This document shows, piece by piece, positions 1 through 6,400 of a DNA stretch of 6,805 nt. The translations under genes were made by a program, and so were the position numbers. The notes under the pieces were generated by a model. That model was given only the letters and a program-made list of their open reading frames with translations, did not search any database and was not told where the DNA came from. Every line of letters begins with the position of its first letter. The first letter of the stretch is position 1. Origin of the DNA: Selenomonadaceae bacterium UBA3796 (lineage in GTDB: Bacteria; Bacillota; Negativicutes; Selenomonadales; Selenomonadaceae); contig DFES01000018.1 in assembly GCA_002369175.1 (NCBI GenBank), positions 1 to 6,805 on the forward strand, read 5' to 3'.

Positions 1-1025
1 TCCTCCGGGGAAATATGGGGATAGTCCCGCATGGCAGTGAAAAGTTCCTTGGTAGTCTTGTCTGGGCTGGACAGGAAGGACATGATGTCCGTGGGACAGG
101 GTAGCCGCAGTTTTTCCTTGTTGTGCTTGTACATGAGGTGCATAATCACCCCGGAGAGGAGCGCCGAAGCGGAATTATCCCAGAAGGGATCGCCGCCGCC
201 CTGCTTTTCCCCATCAGGCTTCACCATGATGCCCACAATGGTGGACACATCCCCCAATTCTTCCGGAGTCTGGAAATTGATTTCAGCCAGAGGATTCCAC
301 CTTGCCGAGCTTCCGTCCCCGCATAGGGGCGCAAACTTCATCACCTTCTGCCCCAGGACTTTCTGCCGAAAGCCGCTGGTGGCTTGCCAAAGTTCCCCTT
401 TCACGTCAAAAAAGAAAATGGAGTGCCGCCAGACCAGCCCCGTGGGAATGATGGTGTTCACGCCCTTGCCGCTCCTTGTAGGAGCCATGAGGAGCATGTG
501 TTCCACTCCGTCATGGAGCATGAGCTTATGGGTGTAGGGATTTACGCCCACCACCACGCCGGAGGTCTTAAGCTTTCGGATTTTCTTGGTATAAGGGATG
601 ATGCCAAGGATTTTCCGCTTTTCCTTCTGCACCTTGTCCTCGTACATGCCAAGCCCCGTCTCGTCAATCTCCTTCTTGGAGGCAAAGGAAGCAGAGCCAT
701 GGGAAGTCTCCTTCTTCATGCCCTGGGTGCAAAGGTAGGTGAATCCACCGCCAACCACCACGGCCAAATAAGGATAAAAGGCGTAGCCCCCCAGAACTTC
801 CGGGATAGCCTCGGCGATTCGCCCGTCCTGATGCCAGAAATAGTATTGGAAGGGCTGGTAGATGTGGAAATCCCCGAAAGAAAGGCAGGCTCCCAAGGCC
901 GGGTTGTACTCACATTCAGCCGCCACGCCCTGGGTGGCGTACCAATAGGCCAGCAAAAGGCAAAGGCCGATGGAAACCGAGCCGATTTTCACCACCTTCT
1001 GCCGATATTCCCGTTCCTCGTCCAT
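1..1025 (-). CDS. traG: TraG/VirD4-type conjugative coupling ATPase, N-terminal 341 residues (cut by window edge)
   Basis: Type IV coupling protein: an inner-membrane hexameric ATPase that hands the relaxosome (relaxase plus transferred strand) to the secretion channel. Seen in the sequence: a short cytoplasmic start, hydrophobic segments at about residues 12-32 and 82-100 enclosing a periplasmic loop, the HGSA motif at 109-112 typical of TraG proteins, a Walker A loop APTRSGKGV at 181-189 (Lys187), the family block FFFDVKGE at 204-211, and DPFWDNSA at 279-286. The later Walker B and C-terminal all-alpha domain lie beyond the left edge; full members are usually 500-700 residues, so about half is missing. 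The ATG at 1025 is preceded by AAGGTG about 5 bases upstream and lies 24 bases after the previous gene's stop, so it is probably co-transcribed with the trb genes. The family call is firm; the TraG rather than VirD4 name follows the Trb-like neighbours. Confidence 0.95.
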   Translation of the reverse strand, partial: MDEEREYRQKVVKIGSVSIGLCLLLAYWYATQGVAAECEYNPALGACLSFGDFHIYQPFQYYFWHQDGRIAEAIPEVLGGYAFYPYLAVVVGGGFTYLCTQGMKKETSHGSASFASKKEIDETGLGMYEDKVQKEKRKILGIIPYTKKIRKLKTSGVVVGVNPYTHKLMLHDGVEHMLLMAPTRSGKGVNTIIPTGLVWRHSIFFFDVKGELWQATSGFRQKVLGQKVMKFAPLCGDGSSARWNPLAEINFQTPEELGDVSTIVGIMVKPDGEKQGGGDPFWDNSASALLSGVIMHLMYKHNKEKLRLPCPTDIMSFLSSPDKTTKELFTAMRDYPHISPE

Positions 1026-1049
1026 CCTGTCACCTTCACGTAAAAATAT

Positions 1050-2471
1050 TCATCGTCCCTGCGCCGTTTGCAGTTTGCGCCCGGCGCTATTCAAAAGTTC
1101 CATGATACCATTGGCCTTGACTCCGCTTTGCTGAAACTCCTGAAGAAGCTGGGAAAGTTTCTTCTCCGCTTCCTTGCGGGTCACGCTCTTTCGCTCCTCC
1201 GGCTGAAGAACAGCCTCCTCAAGTTTGCGGGGCGTGGGATCTGGCAGATAAAGCCTCCGTTGCAGTTCCGGTATGGCCGAGGGAATGATTTCATCCGCAG
1301 AGGCGCGAATGAGTTTCCCGTCCCCAAGATCAATCTCCCAATGAGGCAGGTAGTCCTTGGCATCCGGCAGGGAACGTCCCACCACCTTAAAGGTTTTATC
1401 TGCAAAATGGAGCGGATCGCCCTTCAGGGGAACATACCGCTGGGCAAAGCCCTCCTTTTCGTAATGGTCGGTCAAGGTGTCAAGGATTGCCTTCGCGTCC
1501 TGATTTGACACGGCGAAGCTGTCCTCCCGAAGGTAAAGGGCAATCTTTTCCTCTTCCGTACCAAAAAGACAGGTCTTGTGGTTCTCCAAGACGGGAAGCC
1601 TCTCTTCCGTATGGACAAAATCCACCTTAGATGCCATATCCAGCGCTTCCTCCTTGGCATTCTTCAAGACACCGAATACCTTGGAGCCGTAACGGTTGCG
1701 GATTCGTTCCGGGTCGAAACGGAAGGTACGTACCGTTTCGGTCAGAATATCCCCCGAAAGCTCCGGTGCTGCCTGTGTCAACTGCATCTGCAAATCGTAG
1801 GCCGCCACGATGTCATCGGCGTTTTGCCGCTCCGTCACCCGCTCGAACTTCTCAGTGGCGGTTTCCTGCTCGTTGGCGTGGATAGTAAGCGCCATACGAT
1901 TCATCATGCTGGTGTAGCCGTAAACCTCCGTCTGCATGGCTTTCTGCCGTATATCCTCCGGGAATTCCTCCATCATCCGGTTCATTTTTCGCAGGAACCG
2001 CTCCGGCAACAGGACACGGATGTGGTCAAAGGACTCCCTGCTGTATGTTTTCTGGGCTTCTTGATAGTTGTTGCCCAAAAGCGCCAGAATCTCCGGGCGG
2101 GCTATGCCAAGTTCATATTGGAAGGTTCCCTCAAATACCTCCCGTAAATCGTCAGCCGTCTTGTACTGCCCGTTTGTGTCCCGGTAGATGAAATCATGGT
2201 CTTGGTAATCTTCTCTCAAGTCCCAAAGAGTTGCAGTTTTGGGTGTGAGTCCCCAAAGAGCGGCAGTCTCCGGCGAAATCTCATTGCTTCGGAAAAAATA
2301 GGGTTTTGCAGATTCTTCGTCATAGGAATAAAGCTCTGGCAGGACACCCAGCAGGTCACTCACTTCTATCTGCTCCTCATGCCGTACGAAATCAATCAAG
2401 ACCTTCTCATAGCCGTGCTGAAGGTCATAGACCTGACAAAGCTCCTTGTCCGTCCAGTCTTGCGTATCCAT
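1050..2471 (-). CDS. Unrecognised 473-residue soluble protein between VirB10 and VirD4 genes
   Basis: I do not recognise this family. The protein has no signal peptide, no hydrophobic membrane segment and no Walker A loop, so it looks cytoplasmic. It is rich in Glu, Arg, Lys and Gln and mostly helical in character. Residues 67-86 hold two tandem 10-residue units. About 355-400 looks beta-rich, with a WEIDLGDGK stretch near 378-386. The C-terminus (about 414-473) is a charged, probably helical tail. I chose ATG at 2471 because GAGGTGA stands 7 bases upstream; a TTG in frame at 2510 would add 13 residues but lacks a good binding site. It lies 50 bases after trbI and 24 before traG, so it is presumably in the same operon. 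In many P-type systems VirB11 sits at or near this position, but its ATPase motifs are absent. It may be an accessory transfer factor or cargo; the sequence does not say which. Confidence 0.85.
   Translation of the reverse strand: MDTQDWTDKELCQVYDLQHGYEKVLIDFVRHEEQIEVSDLLGVLPELYSYDEESAKPYFFRSNEISPETAALWGLTPKTATLWDLREDYQDHDFIYRDTNGQYKTADDLREVFEGTFQYELGIARPEILALLGNNYQEAQKTYSRESFDHIRVLLPERFLRKMNRMMEEFPEDIRQKAMQTEVYGYTSMMNRMALTIHANEQETATEKFERVTERQNADDIVAAYDLQMQLTQAAPELSGDILTETVRTFRFDPERIRNRYGSKVFGVLKNAKEEALDMASKVDFVHTEERLPVLENHKTCLFGTEEEKIALYLREDSFAVSNQDAKAILDTLTDHYEKEGFAQRYVPLKGDPLHFADKTFKVVGRSLPDAKDYLPHWEIDLGDGKLIRASADEIIPSAIPELQRRLYLPDPTPRKLEEAVLQPEERKSVTRKEAEKKLSQLLQEFQQSGVKANGIMELLNSAGRKLQTAQGR
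2214..2273 (-). repeat. Two tandem 10-residue (30-base) units inside the unknown protein
   Basis: Residues 67-76 read PETAALWGLT and 77-86 read PKTATLWDLR, matching at six of ten positions (P, T, A, L, W, L), in register. The DNA repeats the core CTCTTTGGGGACT / CTCTTTGGGACTT at the same spacing. It is an old, imperfect in-frame duplication. No function can be assigned. Confidence 0.7.
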
Positions 2472-2478
2472 TTGGTCA

Positions 2479-2485
2479 TCACCTC
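2479..2485 (-). promoter_or_regulatory. Ribosome binding site deciding the ATG start of the unknown gene
   Basis: GAGGTGA on the minus strand ends 7 bases before the ATG at 2471. The alternative TTG start at 2510 has only GAAGCC upstream. This supports the shorter, 473-residue reading. Confidence 0.75.
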
Positions 2486-2521
2486 GCAAAATTCTTCCTT
2501 CTTGCTTCAATGCGGCTTCTG

Positions 2522-3760
2522 TCAGAAGGTCAGGTTCTCTGTGACATAGACGCTGAACTCATATCCCGGCTCAACGGTCACGGTGTCCTGAATGTTCGCC
2601 GCCTGTTGCAGAAGCTGGGAACTGGCGGTTATCATGCTGGCCAATGCCCCTTGGGAGGCAAGCTGTCCGGCAGTATAGGTGTCACGGGAGGAAGTATTGC
2701 CTGCCGCCAGAGAGCCGAGAGCCGCAATCCCTGCGCCAATGGCGCCGCCGGAAATCTTTCGCCCTGTGTGGTGATGGACTTTCCCTTGAATCCCGGTGAA
2801 TCCGGCACCGTCCATGGCCACCAGGTTGCCGCCAATCGTCCAAGAACCGCCGTCGGGGAGCAGTAACTGTCGAAAGGTCACCGGCACACGCCCATTATTG
2901 GCCTTGCTGCTCTCATAGCTTCCCGTGAGCTTGCTTCCTTGGGGAATGAGAAGCCTCGTGCCTGTGGCAGAATCGTAAACATCGGCAAGAACCTCGGCCT
3001 TTACCTGTCCCTCCACATCCGTGTTGATGCCGGTAAGCAGCCGCACAGGGATGGTTGTCCCGGCATTGAGGGTTGCCCCATTGGGCTGGGCATAGGAAGG
3101 GGCAGTGGAACCGGACGCACTGTTGCCGCTTACCACACCCGCCTGTCCGCCGGAACCTTCACTGCCGCTTGCCGCAGAATCCGCACCGCCGAAAGACGTC
3201 CCTCCCAAGGCAAAGGAAATGGCTGACTTGTACCGGTCATTCTTCGGAGCTTCCGGTGCGCTGTTCGTTTTAGGGGCTTGCGCAGGAATCACGGGAGTTG
3301 CCGAATAGTTTCTCGGTATCTGCGCAGTGGCGGGAGCAGGTGTCGGGGCAGAGGCCACAGCCGGTTCCTTCGGCTTTATGTCCTGCTGTGCAGTCTGAGC
3401 CTTAGCCGCTTCTGCCTTGGCCGCTTGGTTCTGCTTGGCAAGTGTTTCGTAGTCATTGGGCAAGTCCTTCGGCTTCTTCAGGCTGGCGATATCCGCATCG
3501 GAAACCGTAGGTGTGTTATCCTTAACGACTTCCTCATCATCGTCTTCCGTGGCAAAGATAAAGGCGAGACAGAAAATCACGATAAAGAAAATCCCTATGC
3601 CGTTGACGATTTCACGGCGAACGCCAAACACCTGATCCGGCTTGCCCTCATTCATGGAAAAAGAGGCGATTTCCTCCTCCTTCTCCTGTGCCTCCGGGTC
3701 TTTCTTCTTCCGTCCCAGCTTTTTCATCAGGAGCTGAAACAGTCCTTTGAACATTTCCAA
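2522..3760 (-). CDS. trbI: TrbI/VirB10-family channel core protein
   Basis: VirB10 family: anchored in the inner membrane, crosses the periplasm and joins VirB9 in the outer-membrane core of the conjugation channel. Seen in the 412 residues: a charged cytoplasmic N-terminus (1-50), one membrane helix (about 51-71), a flexible linker rich in Ala, Pro and Lys (about 80-175), a Gly/Ser-rich stretch (186-220), then the conserved beta-barrel domain. That domain has GTTIPVRLLTGINTDVEGQV at 234-253, VYDSATGTRLLIPQGSKLTG at 261-280 and LLLPDGG at 299-305. A Gly/Ala-rich hydrophobic stretch at 337-354 matches the part that forms the outer-membrane antenna in this family. The C-terminal VEPGYEFSVYVTENL at 396-410 is the usual family ending. 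The start is probably TTG at 3760, 6 bases after AGGAGG; an ATG two codons later (3754) would lie 12 bases away. The gene begins 21 bases after the trbG stop. Confidence 0.96.
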   Translation of the reverse strand: MEMFKGLFQLLMKKLGRKKKDPEAQEKEEEIASFSMNEGKPDQVFGVRREIVNGIGIFFIVIFCLAFIFATEDDDEEVVKDNTPTVSDADIASLKKPKDLPNDYETLAKQNQAAKAEAAKAQTAQQDIKPKEPAVASAPTPAPATAQIPRNYSATPVIPAQAPKTNSAPEAPKNDRYKSAISFALGGTSFGGADSAASGSEGSGGQAGVVSGNSASGSTAPSYAQPNGATLNAGTTIPVRLLTGINTDVEGQVKAEVLADVYDSATGTRLLIPQGSKLTGSYESSKANNGRVPVTFRQLLLPDGGSWTIGGNLVAMDGAGFTGIQGKVHHHTGRKISGGAIGAGIAALGSLAAGNTSSRDTYTAGQLASQGALASMITASSQLLQQAANIQDTVTVEPGYEFSVYVTENLTF

Positions 3761-3766
3761 GGGTAT

Positions 3767-3775
3767 CCTCCTCCC
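3767..3775 (-). promoter_or_regulatory. Strong ribosome binding site favouring a TTG start for trbI
   Basis: GGGAGGAGG on the minus strand stands 6 bases before TTG (3760) and 12 before the in-frame ATG (3754). The 6-base spacing is close to optimal, so TTG is the better start, though the ATG cannot be excluded. Confidence 0.65.
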
Positions 3776-3781
3776 TGCGCC

Positions 3782-4801
3782 TTATCCCTTGCGCTTGATT
3801 TTCACCGTCTCCGTATCAGACAGCCGAAGTTCCAATTCATTTGCCACCCGGTCAAGAATGTAGCAGTTCCCGCGAACGGTATAGTTGGCCAGAGCCACGC
3901 CCTTTTTGCCCTTCTCCTTGAGGAAAAGCGCCGGGATGCGGGTGGGGAGCTTATCGAACTTCAGCACGGTTTTCTGTCCATCATCAAAAACCACCGAAGG
4001 CTTGGTTTCGGAGTTGCCGGAAATTTTATAGCCAAAATGCAGGGATTCCAGACTGCCGGAAAAGATTCCCACAAGGGTACGCTCGTCATGCTCCTTCTGC
4101 AACCGAAGGGCTTCCCTGTCCTCCAAGCCGTAAGTCCATGAAACCATGGGATTGTACCAGTTGCTGGTGGTGAGGATGAGCTGATAGCTCCGCTTGTCCG
4201 TTGTGACAATGAGATTCGTGGTGGAGGTGTCCACCGTGGGCTTCACATAGAGATGGGGAACGCCGTCCACCGTGCTGGTGTTCACCGCCCAAGCACTTGT
4301 ATCTCCGCCACCTACAAAGGAAATCATCTCTCCTTTGCGGAAAGACAAATCCGTAAGATACCCCACCCGGCAGTAAATCTTATAGAGCTGATTGGGGGCG
4401 TAGCGGAATACCATGGTGGAATTGCCCTGACTGTTGGCGGCATCCTGTGTATAGCTTACCTTCTCCCCTTCGCCGGGATTGACAAGATAGATGGACTGGT
4501 TGGCGGCAGGATAGGGGGCAGCGGATGCCTGTTTAATCTCCAGCCGTTCCAACCGCTCCAAGATTTGGGAGAGCTTTTCCTTGCTCTCCTGCTCTTCGGC
4601 AAGCTGCTGTTCTAGGTCGGCAATTTTCTGCCGCATTTCCTCTGCACTCGCCGTATCTTTCTTCACTGTCTCGACGGCTTCAATATTCTCCTTACGGACA
4701 TCATCTGCCGGTTTCTCTGCCGCAAATACACACATGGGACTATACAACGTCCCGGCCACGCCCATGAGCAGGGCAATCTTTTTGACATTTCCAAGTTTCA
4801 T
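3782..4801 (-). CDS. trbG: TrbG/VirB9-family outer-membrane ring protein with coiled-coil N-terminal extension
   Basis: VirB9 family: a periplasmic protein that forms the outer-membrane-side ring of the channel together with VirB10. Seen in the 339 residues: a Sec signal peptide with KK, a hydrophobic core at 8-22 and a likely cleavage after VFA (25-27); a highly charged heptad-like helix at about 40-90, including QKIADLEQQLAEEQ; and a short Ala/Pro linker. The VirB9 domain starts near 115, with FRYAPNQLYKIYCRVGYLTD (132-151), RKGEMI (155-160), GDTSAW (166-171), HLYVKPT (183-189), TNLIVTTDKRSYQLIL (195-210) and WTYG (222-225). The C-terminal domain carries VVFDDGQKT at 270-278, then PALFL, the usual TrbG ending. 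The ATG at 4801 has GAGGAG 8 bases upstream. VirB9 proteins are often near 290 residues; the extra length is the coiled coil. Cys24 is not in a lipobox, so a lipoprotein is unlikely. Confidence 0.96.
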   Translation of the reverse strand: MKLGNVKKIALLMGVAGTLYSPMCVFAAEKPADDVRKENIEAVETVKKDTASAEEMRQKIADLEQQLAEEQESKEKLSQILERLERLEIKQASAAPYPAANQSIYLVNPGEGEKVSYTQDAANSQGNSTMVFRYAPNQLYKIYCRVGYLTDLSFRKGEMISFVGGGDTSAWAVNTSTVDGVPHLYVKPTVDTSTTNLIVTTDKRSYQLILTTSNWYNPMVSWTYGLEDREALRLQKEHDERTLVGIFSGSLESLHFGYKISGNSETKPSVVFDDGQKTVLKFDKLPTRIPALFLKEKGKKGVALANYTVRGNCYILDRVANELELRLSDTETVKIKRKG

Positions 4802-4831
4802 CTCTACTGCTCCTCTCTGCTATTCCCCTGA

Positions 4832-5611
4832 TTATTGCTGACCAACCGTCGCAGCCGGTGTATTGGCCTTCGGTGCTTTGGTATTGGTGGTCTTTTCCGT
4901 ATTCAGTGCTGAAGCATCCTTTGACCAAGAGAAATCCGTGATGTAAAGGCCGATGGGATTGATGGCAAGCTGTTCCTCGTCCTCGCTCCGAATGGTCTGC
5001 ACGGTAAAAATGCCGCTGTAAGGGGTGATGGTCTTTTCTCCTGTGCCAATGATGAATTCTTCCTCTGTCCAGCGGATCTGATAGGAGTGACCTCCCTCCA
5101 TGGGCAGGATAGTGGAAACATTGATTTGTACCGTCTGATGGCCGAACTTCTCCGTGGTGCGCTCCGTGCGGAGCATGGTCTGTAGCTTCGTGGAGGCATC
5201 CTTGGTGAGATACCCGTAAGCTGTAGTTAGATTTTCCTTATATACCACCGGGTCAAGGGGAATCTCCCTCGTGTTCTTCAGGAACTTAGCCAAAAAGTAC
5301 TTGTAGACCGCCTCCCCCGGCGTATACTCTGCACTTGCCGCCACAGTGCCGATATTCCGCACTGCGCCGGTAGTGGTATCCACTTCCACCACATAGGGCA
5401 TCACCGCTGAAGCCATGGACTTATAGACCAAGCCTCCCGTCAGGCAAATGGCCACCACCATCATTCCCGCCAGCAACAGGCGTAGGTTCTGGTTCTGGAC
5501 AACAATTTCACCTTCCCGCTCGTCCCATTTTCGTGCAGCCCGTTCTGCTGGACTGTCCGGGTCGTAGTTGGTGAACCGTTCCGGCTTGCGGAATATCCCC
5601 TTAATGTTCAT
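4832..5611 (-). CDS. trbF: TrbF/VirB8-family inner-membrane assembly protein
   Basis: VirB8 family: a bitopic inner-membrane protein whose periplasmic NTF2-like domain nucleates assembly of the secretion channel. Seen in the 259 residues: a cytoplasmic N-terminus with SPAERAARKWDEREG at 20-34, the hallmark of the TrbF branch; one membrane helix at about 44-64; then the periplasmic domain with VMPYVVEVD (70-78), YKYFLAKFLKNTREIPLDP (103-121), NLTTAYGYLT (127-136) and NPIGLYITDFSWSKD (218-232). It ends in a Thr/Lys/Ala-rich tail (about 236-259) that looks disordered. RP4 TrbF is of similar size (about 260). The ATG at 5611 has GGAGGG 8 bases upstream. It is the first gene after the 251-base gap, so it probably opens the trb operon. 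The palindrome at 5644-5666 lies only 33 bases before its start and could act as an operator. Confidence 0.95.
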   Translation of the reverse strand: MNIKGIFRKPERFTNYDPDSPAERAARKWDEREGEIVVQNQNLRLLLAGMMVVAICLTGGLVYKSMASAVMPYVVEVDTTTGAVRNIGTVAASAEYTPGEAVYKYFLAKFLKNTREIPLDPVVYKENLTTAYGYLTKDASTKLQTMLRTERTTEKFGHQTVQINVSTILPMEGGHSYQIRWTEEEFIIGTGEKTITPYSGIFTVQTIRSEDEEQLAINPIGLYITDFSWSKDASALNTEKTTNTKAPKANTPAATVGQQ

Positions 5612-5643
5612 TGAGCAATCCCTCCCATAGTTCTTGACGCAAT

Positions 5644-5666
5644 TTTTTTGCCCAAATTGGGCAAAA
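5644..5666. promoter_or_regulatory. Palindrome copy A, operator-like, 33 bases upstream of trbF
   Basis: The arms TTGCCCAA (5648-5655) and TTGGGCAA (5657-5664) are exact reverse complements around a single central A at 5656. A T-run precedes and an A-run follows. The whole 23 bases recur identically at 5837-5859. The polarity (T before, A after, on both strands) does not fit an intrinsic terminator, which needs T after the hairpin, so a binding site for a dimeric regulator is the better reading. Confidence 0.6.
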
Positions 5667-5720
5667 TTTTCTGCTTGACAAAACGAATTTTTTGTGAATC
5701 ACCTGCCAATACTGGTTTCC

Positions 5721-5743
5721 TGAAAATCTGTCCCTGATTTTCA
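5721..5743. repeat. 8-bp inverted repeat with 7-base loop in the gap
   Basis: TGAAAATC (5721-5728) and GATTTTCA (5736-5743) are perfect reverse complements separated by seven bases. There is no T-run after it in either direction. It could be a second protein-binding dyad or a leader hairpin of the trbF transcript; chance is possible at this length and AT content. Confidence 0.4.
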
Positions 5744-5771
5744 CCATCAATCCCTAGTGTAAGCCAAAGAA

Positions 5772-5802
5772 AATAAAAAACTTCTTATAAAGTTGCTCAT
5801 TT
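5772..5802 (-). repeat. 31-bp direct repeat, copy 1 (after peptidase, before trbF)
   Basis: These 31 bases are identical to 6401-6431, in the same orientation. On the minus strand the copy reads AAATGAGCAACTTTATAAG then AAGTTTTTTATT. It contains a short hairpin (AACTT/AAGTT) followed by six T, and a TATAAG that resembles a -10 box. It lies 161 bases upstream of trbF, whereas copy 2 lies 41 bases upstream of the peptidase gene. Confidence 0.75.
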
Positions 5803-5836
5803 GGGGCTTGGAACGCTGATATTACGCCACTTCCGA

Positions 5837-5859
5837 TTTTTTGCCCAAATTGGGCAAAA
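5837..5859. promoter_or_regulatory. Palindrome copy B, operator-like, abutting the peptidase stop codon
   Basis: This is identical over 23 bases to 5644-5666, with the same TTGCCCAA-A-TTGGGCAA core centred at 5849, 193 bases from the other centre. Here the dyad extends outward to GA and TC, with one extra A on the right. It begins four bases beyond the TGA of the peptidase gene on the minus strand. Confidence 0.6.
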
Positions 5860-5862
5860 AAA

Positions 5863-6360
5863 TCACGGAGTCCAAAGTGGAATCACCTTGGCCTTGATAC
5901 AGCCAACGGGGATAGTCCCGGTATATCTGCCATCAAAGGAGCGGGGATTGGTTGCCACAGGCAGCACATGACCTTCGGGGACAATGAACTCACCCCGAAG
6001 TTTCGGCAAGGGATGCCCCTGTGTGTCGCTGTCAAAGACCCGTCCCCGTGTTGTCCCTTCAATCGTAAATTCAGGTGGTTCTCCATGGACGGCGTAGTGT
6101 TCGCCAGCTACTGCCCCGATCTGCTTCAAAAACACATGCTTGCCGTCGCCCCAGCCATAGTCAGCTACCATTCGCCGCACTTCCTCCGATGGCTCGTATA
6201 CGATATAGTCCCCCTTGTGGTAATTCCCACCCGGTATGCGAAGGTAAAGTCCCAAAGGCAGGCTATCCGTGATGTTCAGGAAGAAAAAATAGGACAGTCC
6301 ATGAAAAAAAACGGTAGTGATGAACAGACATAGGCTGAATGCCATAACCTTTTTGCGCAT
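5863..6360 (-). CDS. traF: TraF-like conjugative signal peptidase, family S26 (165 residues)
   Basis: Membrane-bound serine protease of the LepB/TraF clan. RP4 TraF cyclises the TrbC pilin; a pilin-maturation role is therefore expected here. Seen in the sequence: an N-terminal membrane anchor at about 5-28; the catalytic serine block NITDSLPLGLYL at 29-40 (Ser33, with P and G downstream as in TraF); the catalytic lysine in FLKQIGAVAGE at 77-87 (Lys79); DSDTQGHPLPKLRGEF at 110-125; and the closing block NPRSFDGRYTGTIPVGCI at 138-155, which matches the SFDSRY-type box of TraF proteins. The length suits the family. The ATG at 6360 has GGAGGCGA upstream. The gene is separated from trbF by 251 bases and from the gene before it by two hairpins, so it may be its own transcription unit. 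No pilin gene is visible within the window. Confidence 0.92.
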   Translation of the reverse strand: MRKKVMAFSLCLFITTVFFHGLSYFFFLNITDSLPLGLYLRIPGGNYHKGDYIVYEPSEEVRRMVADYGWGDGKHVFLKQIGAVAGEHYAVHGEPPEFTIEGTTRGRVFDSDTQGHPLPKLRGEFIVPEGHVLPVATNPRSFDGRYTGTIPVGCIKAKVIPLWTP

Positions 6361-6400
6361 AATATTCTCGCCTCCACGAGGTCATTGTATCGGGCGCAGG

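Larger units (their letters stand above)
5612..5862. other. Noncoding gap between peptidase and trbF; probable control region
   Basis: This AT-rich stretch has no acceptable gene on either strand. It holds, from left to right: the trbF ribosome binding site, a perfect palindrome, a separate 8-bp dyad, one copy of a 31-bp repeat, and a second copy of the palindrome against the peptidase stop codon. A minus-strand TTGTCA at 5676-5681 could be the -35 box of a trbF promoter; 17 bases on, the sequence is inside the palindrome but is a poor -10 box. Dense symmetric elements in front of the first trb gene suggest transcriptional control of transfer. Confidence 0.6.

Noticed and set aside
17..30. 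GGGATAGTCCC motif near the left edge, also seen near 5910
   Set aside because: Both copies are inside coding sequence of unrelated genes and are short enough to be chance.
384..1043. Plus-strand open frame of 219 codons
   Set aside because: It lies wholly opposite the traG gene, whose minus-strand product has clear coupling-protein motifs; the plus product has no recognisable features.
1578..2147. Plus-strand open frame of 189 codons
   Set aside because: It is opposite the unknown 473-residue gene, which has a better ribosome binding site and operon placement.
1050..2471. VirB11/TrbB ATPase by position
   Set aside because: No Walker A, Asp box or Walker B is present anywhere in the protein.
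2472..2510. TTG start at 2510 extending the unknown protein by 13 residues
   Set aside because: There is no adequate ribosome binding site before it, while the ATG at 2471 has GAGGTGA at 7 bases.
3278..4141. Plus-strand open frame of 287 codons
   Set aside because: It spans the opposite strand of the trbI start and the trbG end, both firmly identified; the translation is low-complexity and Leu/Arg-rich, as expected of a shadow frame.
4729..4734. Cys24 of TrbG as a lipoprotein acylation site
   Set aside because: The preceding residues S-P-M do not form a lipobox, and VFA-A just after fits signal peptidase I.
5675..5680. Consensus TTGACA -35 box on the plus strand
   Set aside because: There is no -10 box at 16-18 bases and no plus-strand gene downstream.
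5837..5862. Palindrome B as an intrinsic terminator for the peptidase gene
   Set aside because: The T-run precedes the stem and an A-run follows it on both strands, the wrong polarity for termination.
5757..5882. 42-codon minus-strand open frame running through palindrome B and repeat copy 1, +1 relative to the peptidase
   Set aside because: It has no ATG, GTG or TTG start and no recognised +1 frameshift signal at the peptidase stop; the palindrome and repeat explain the sequence better.
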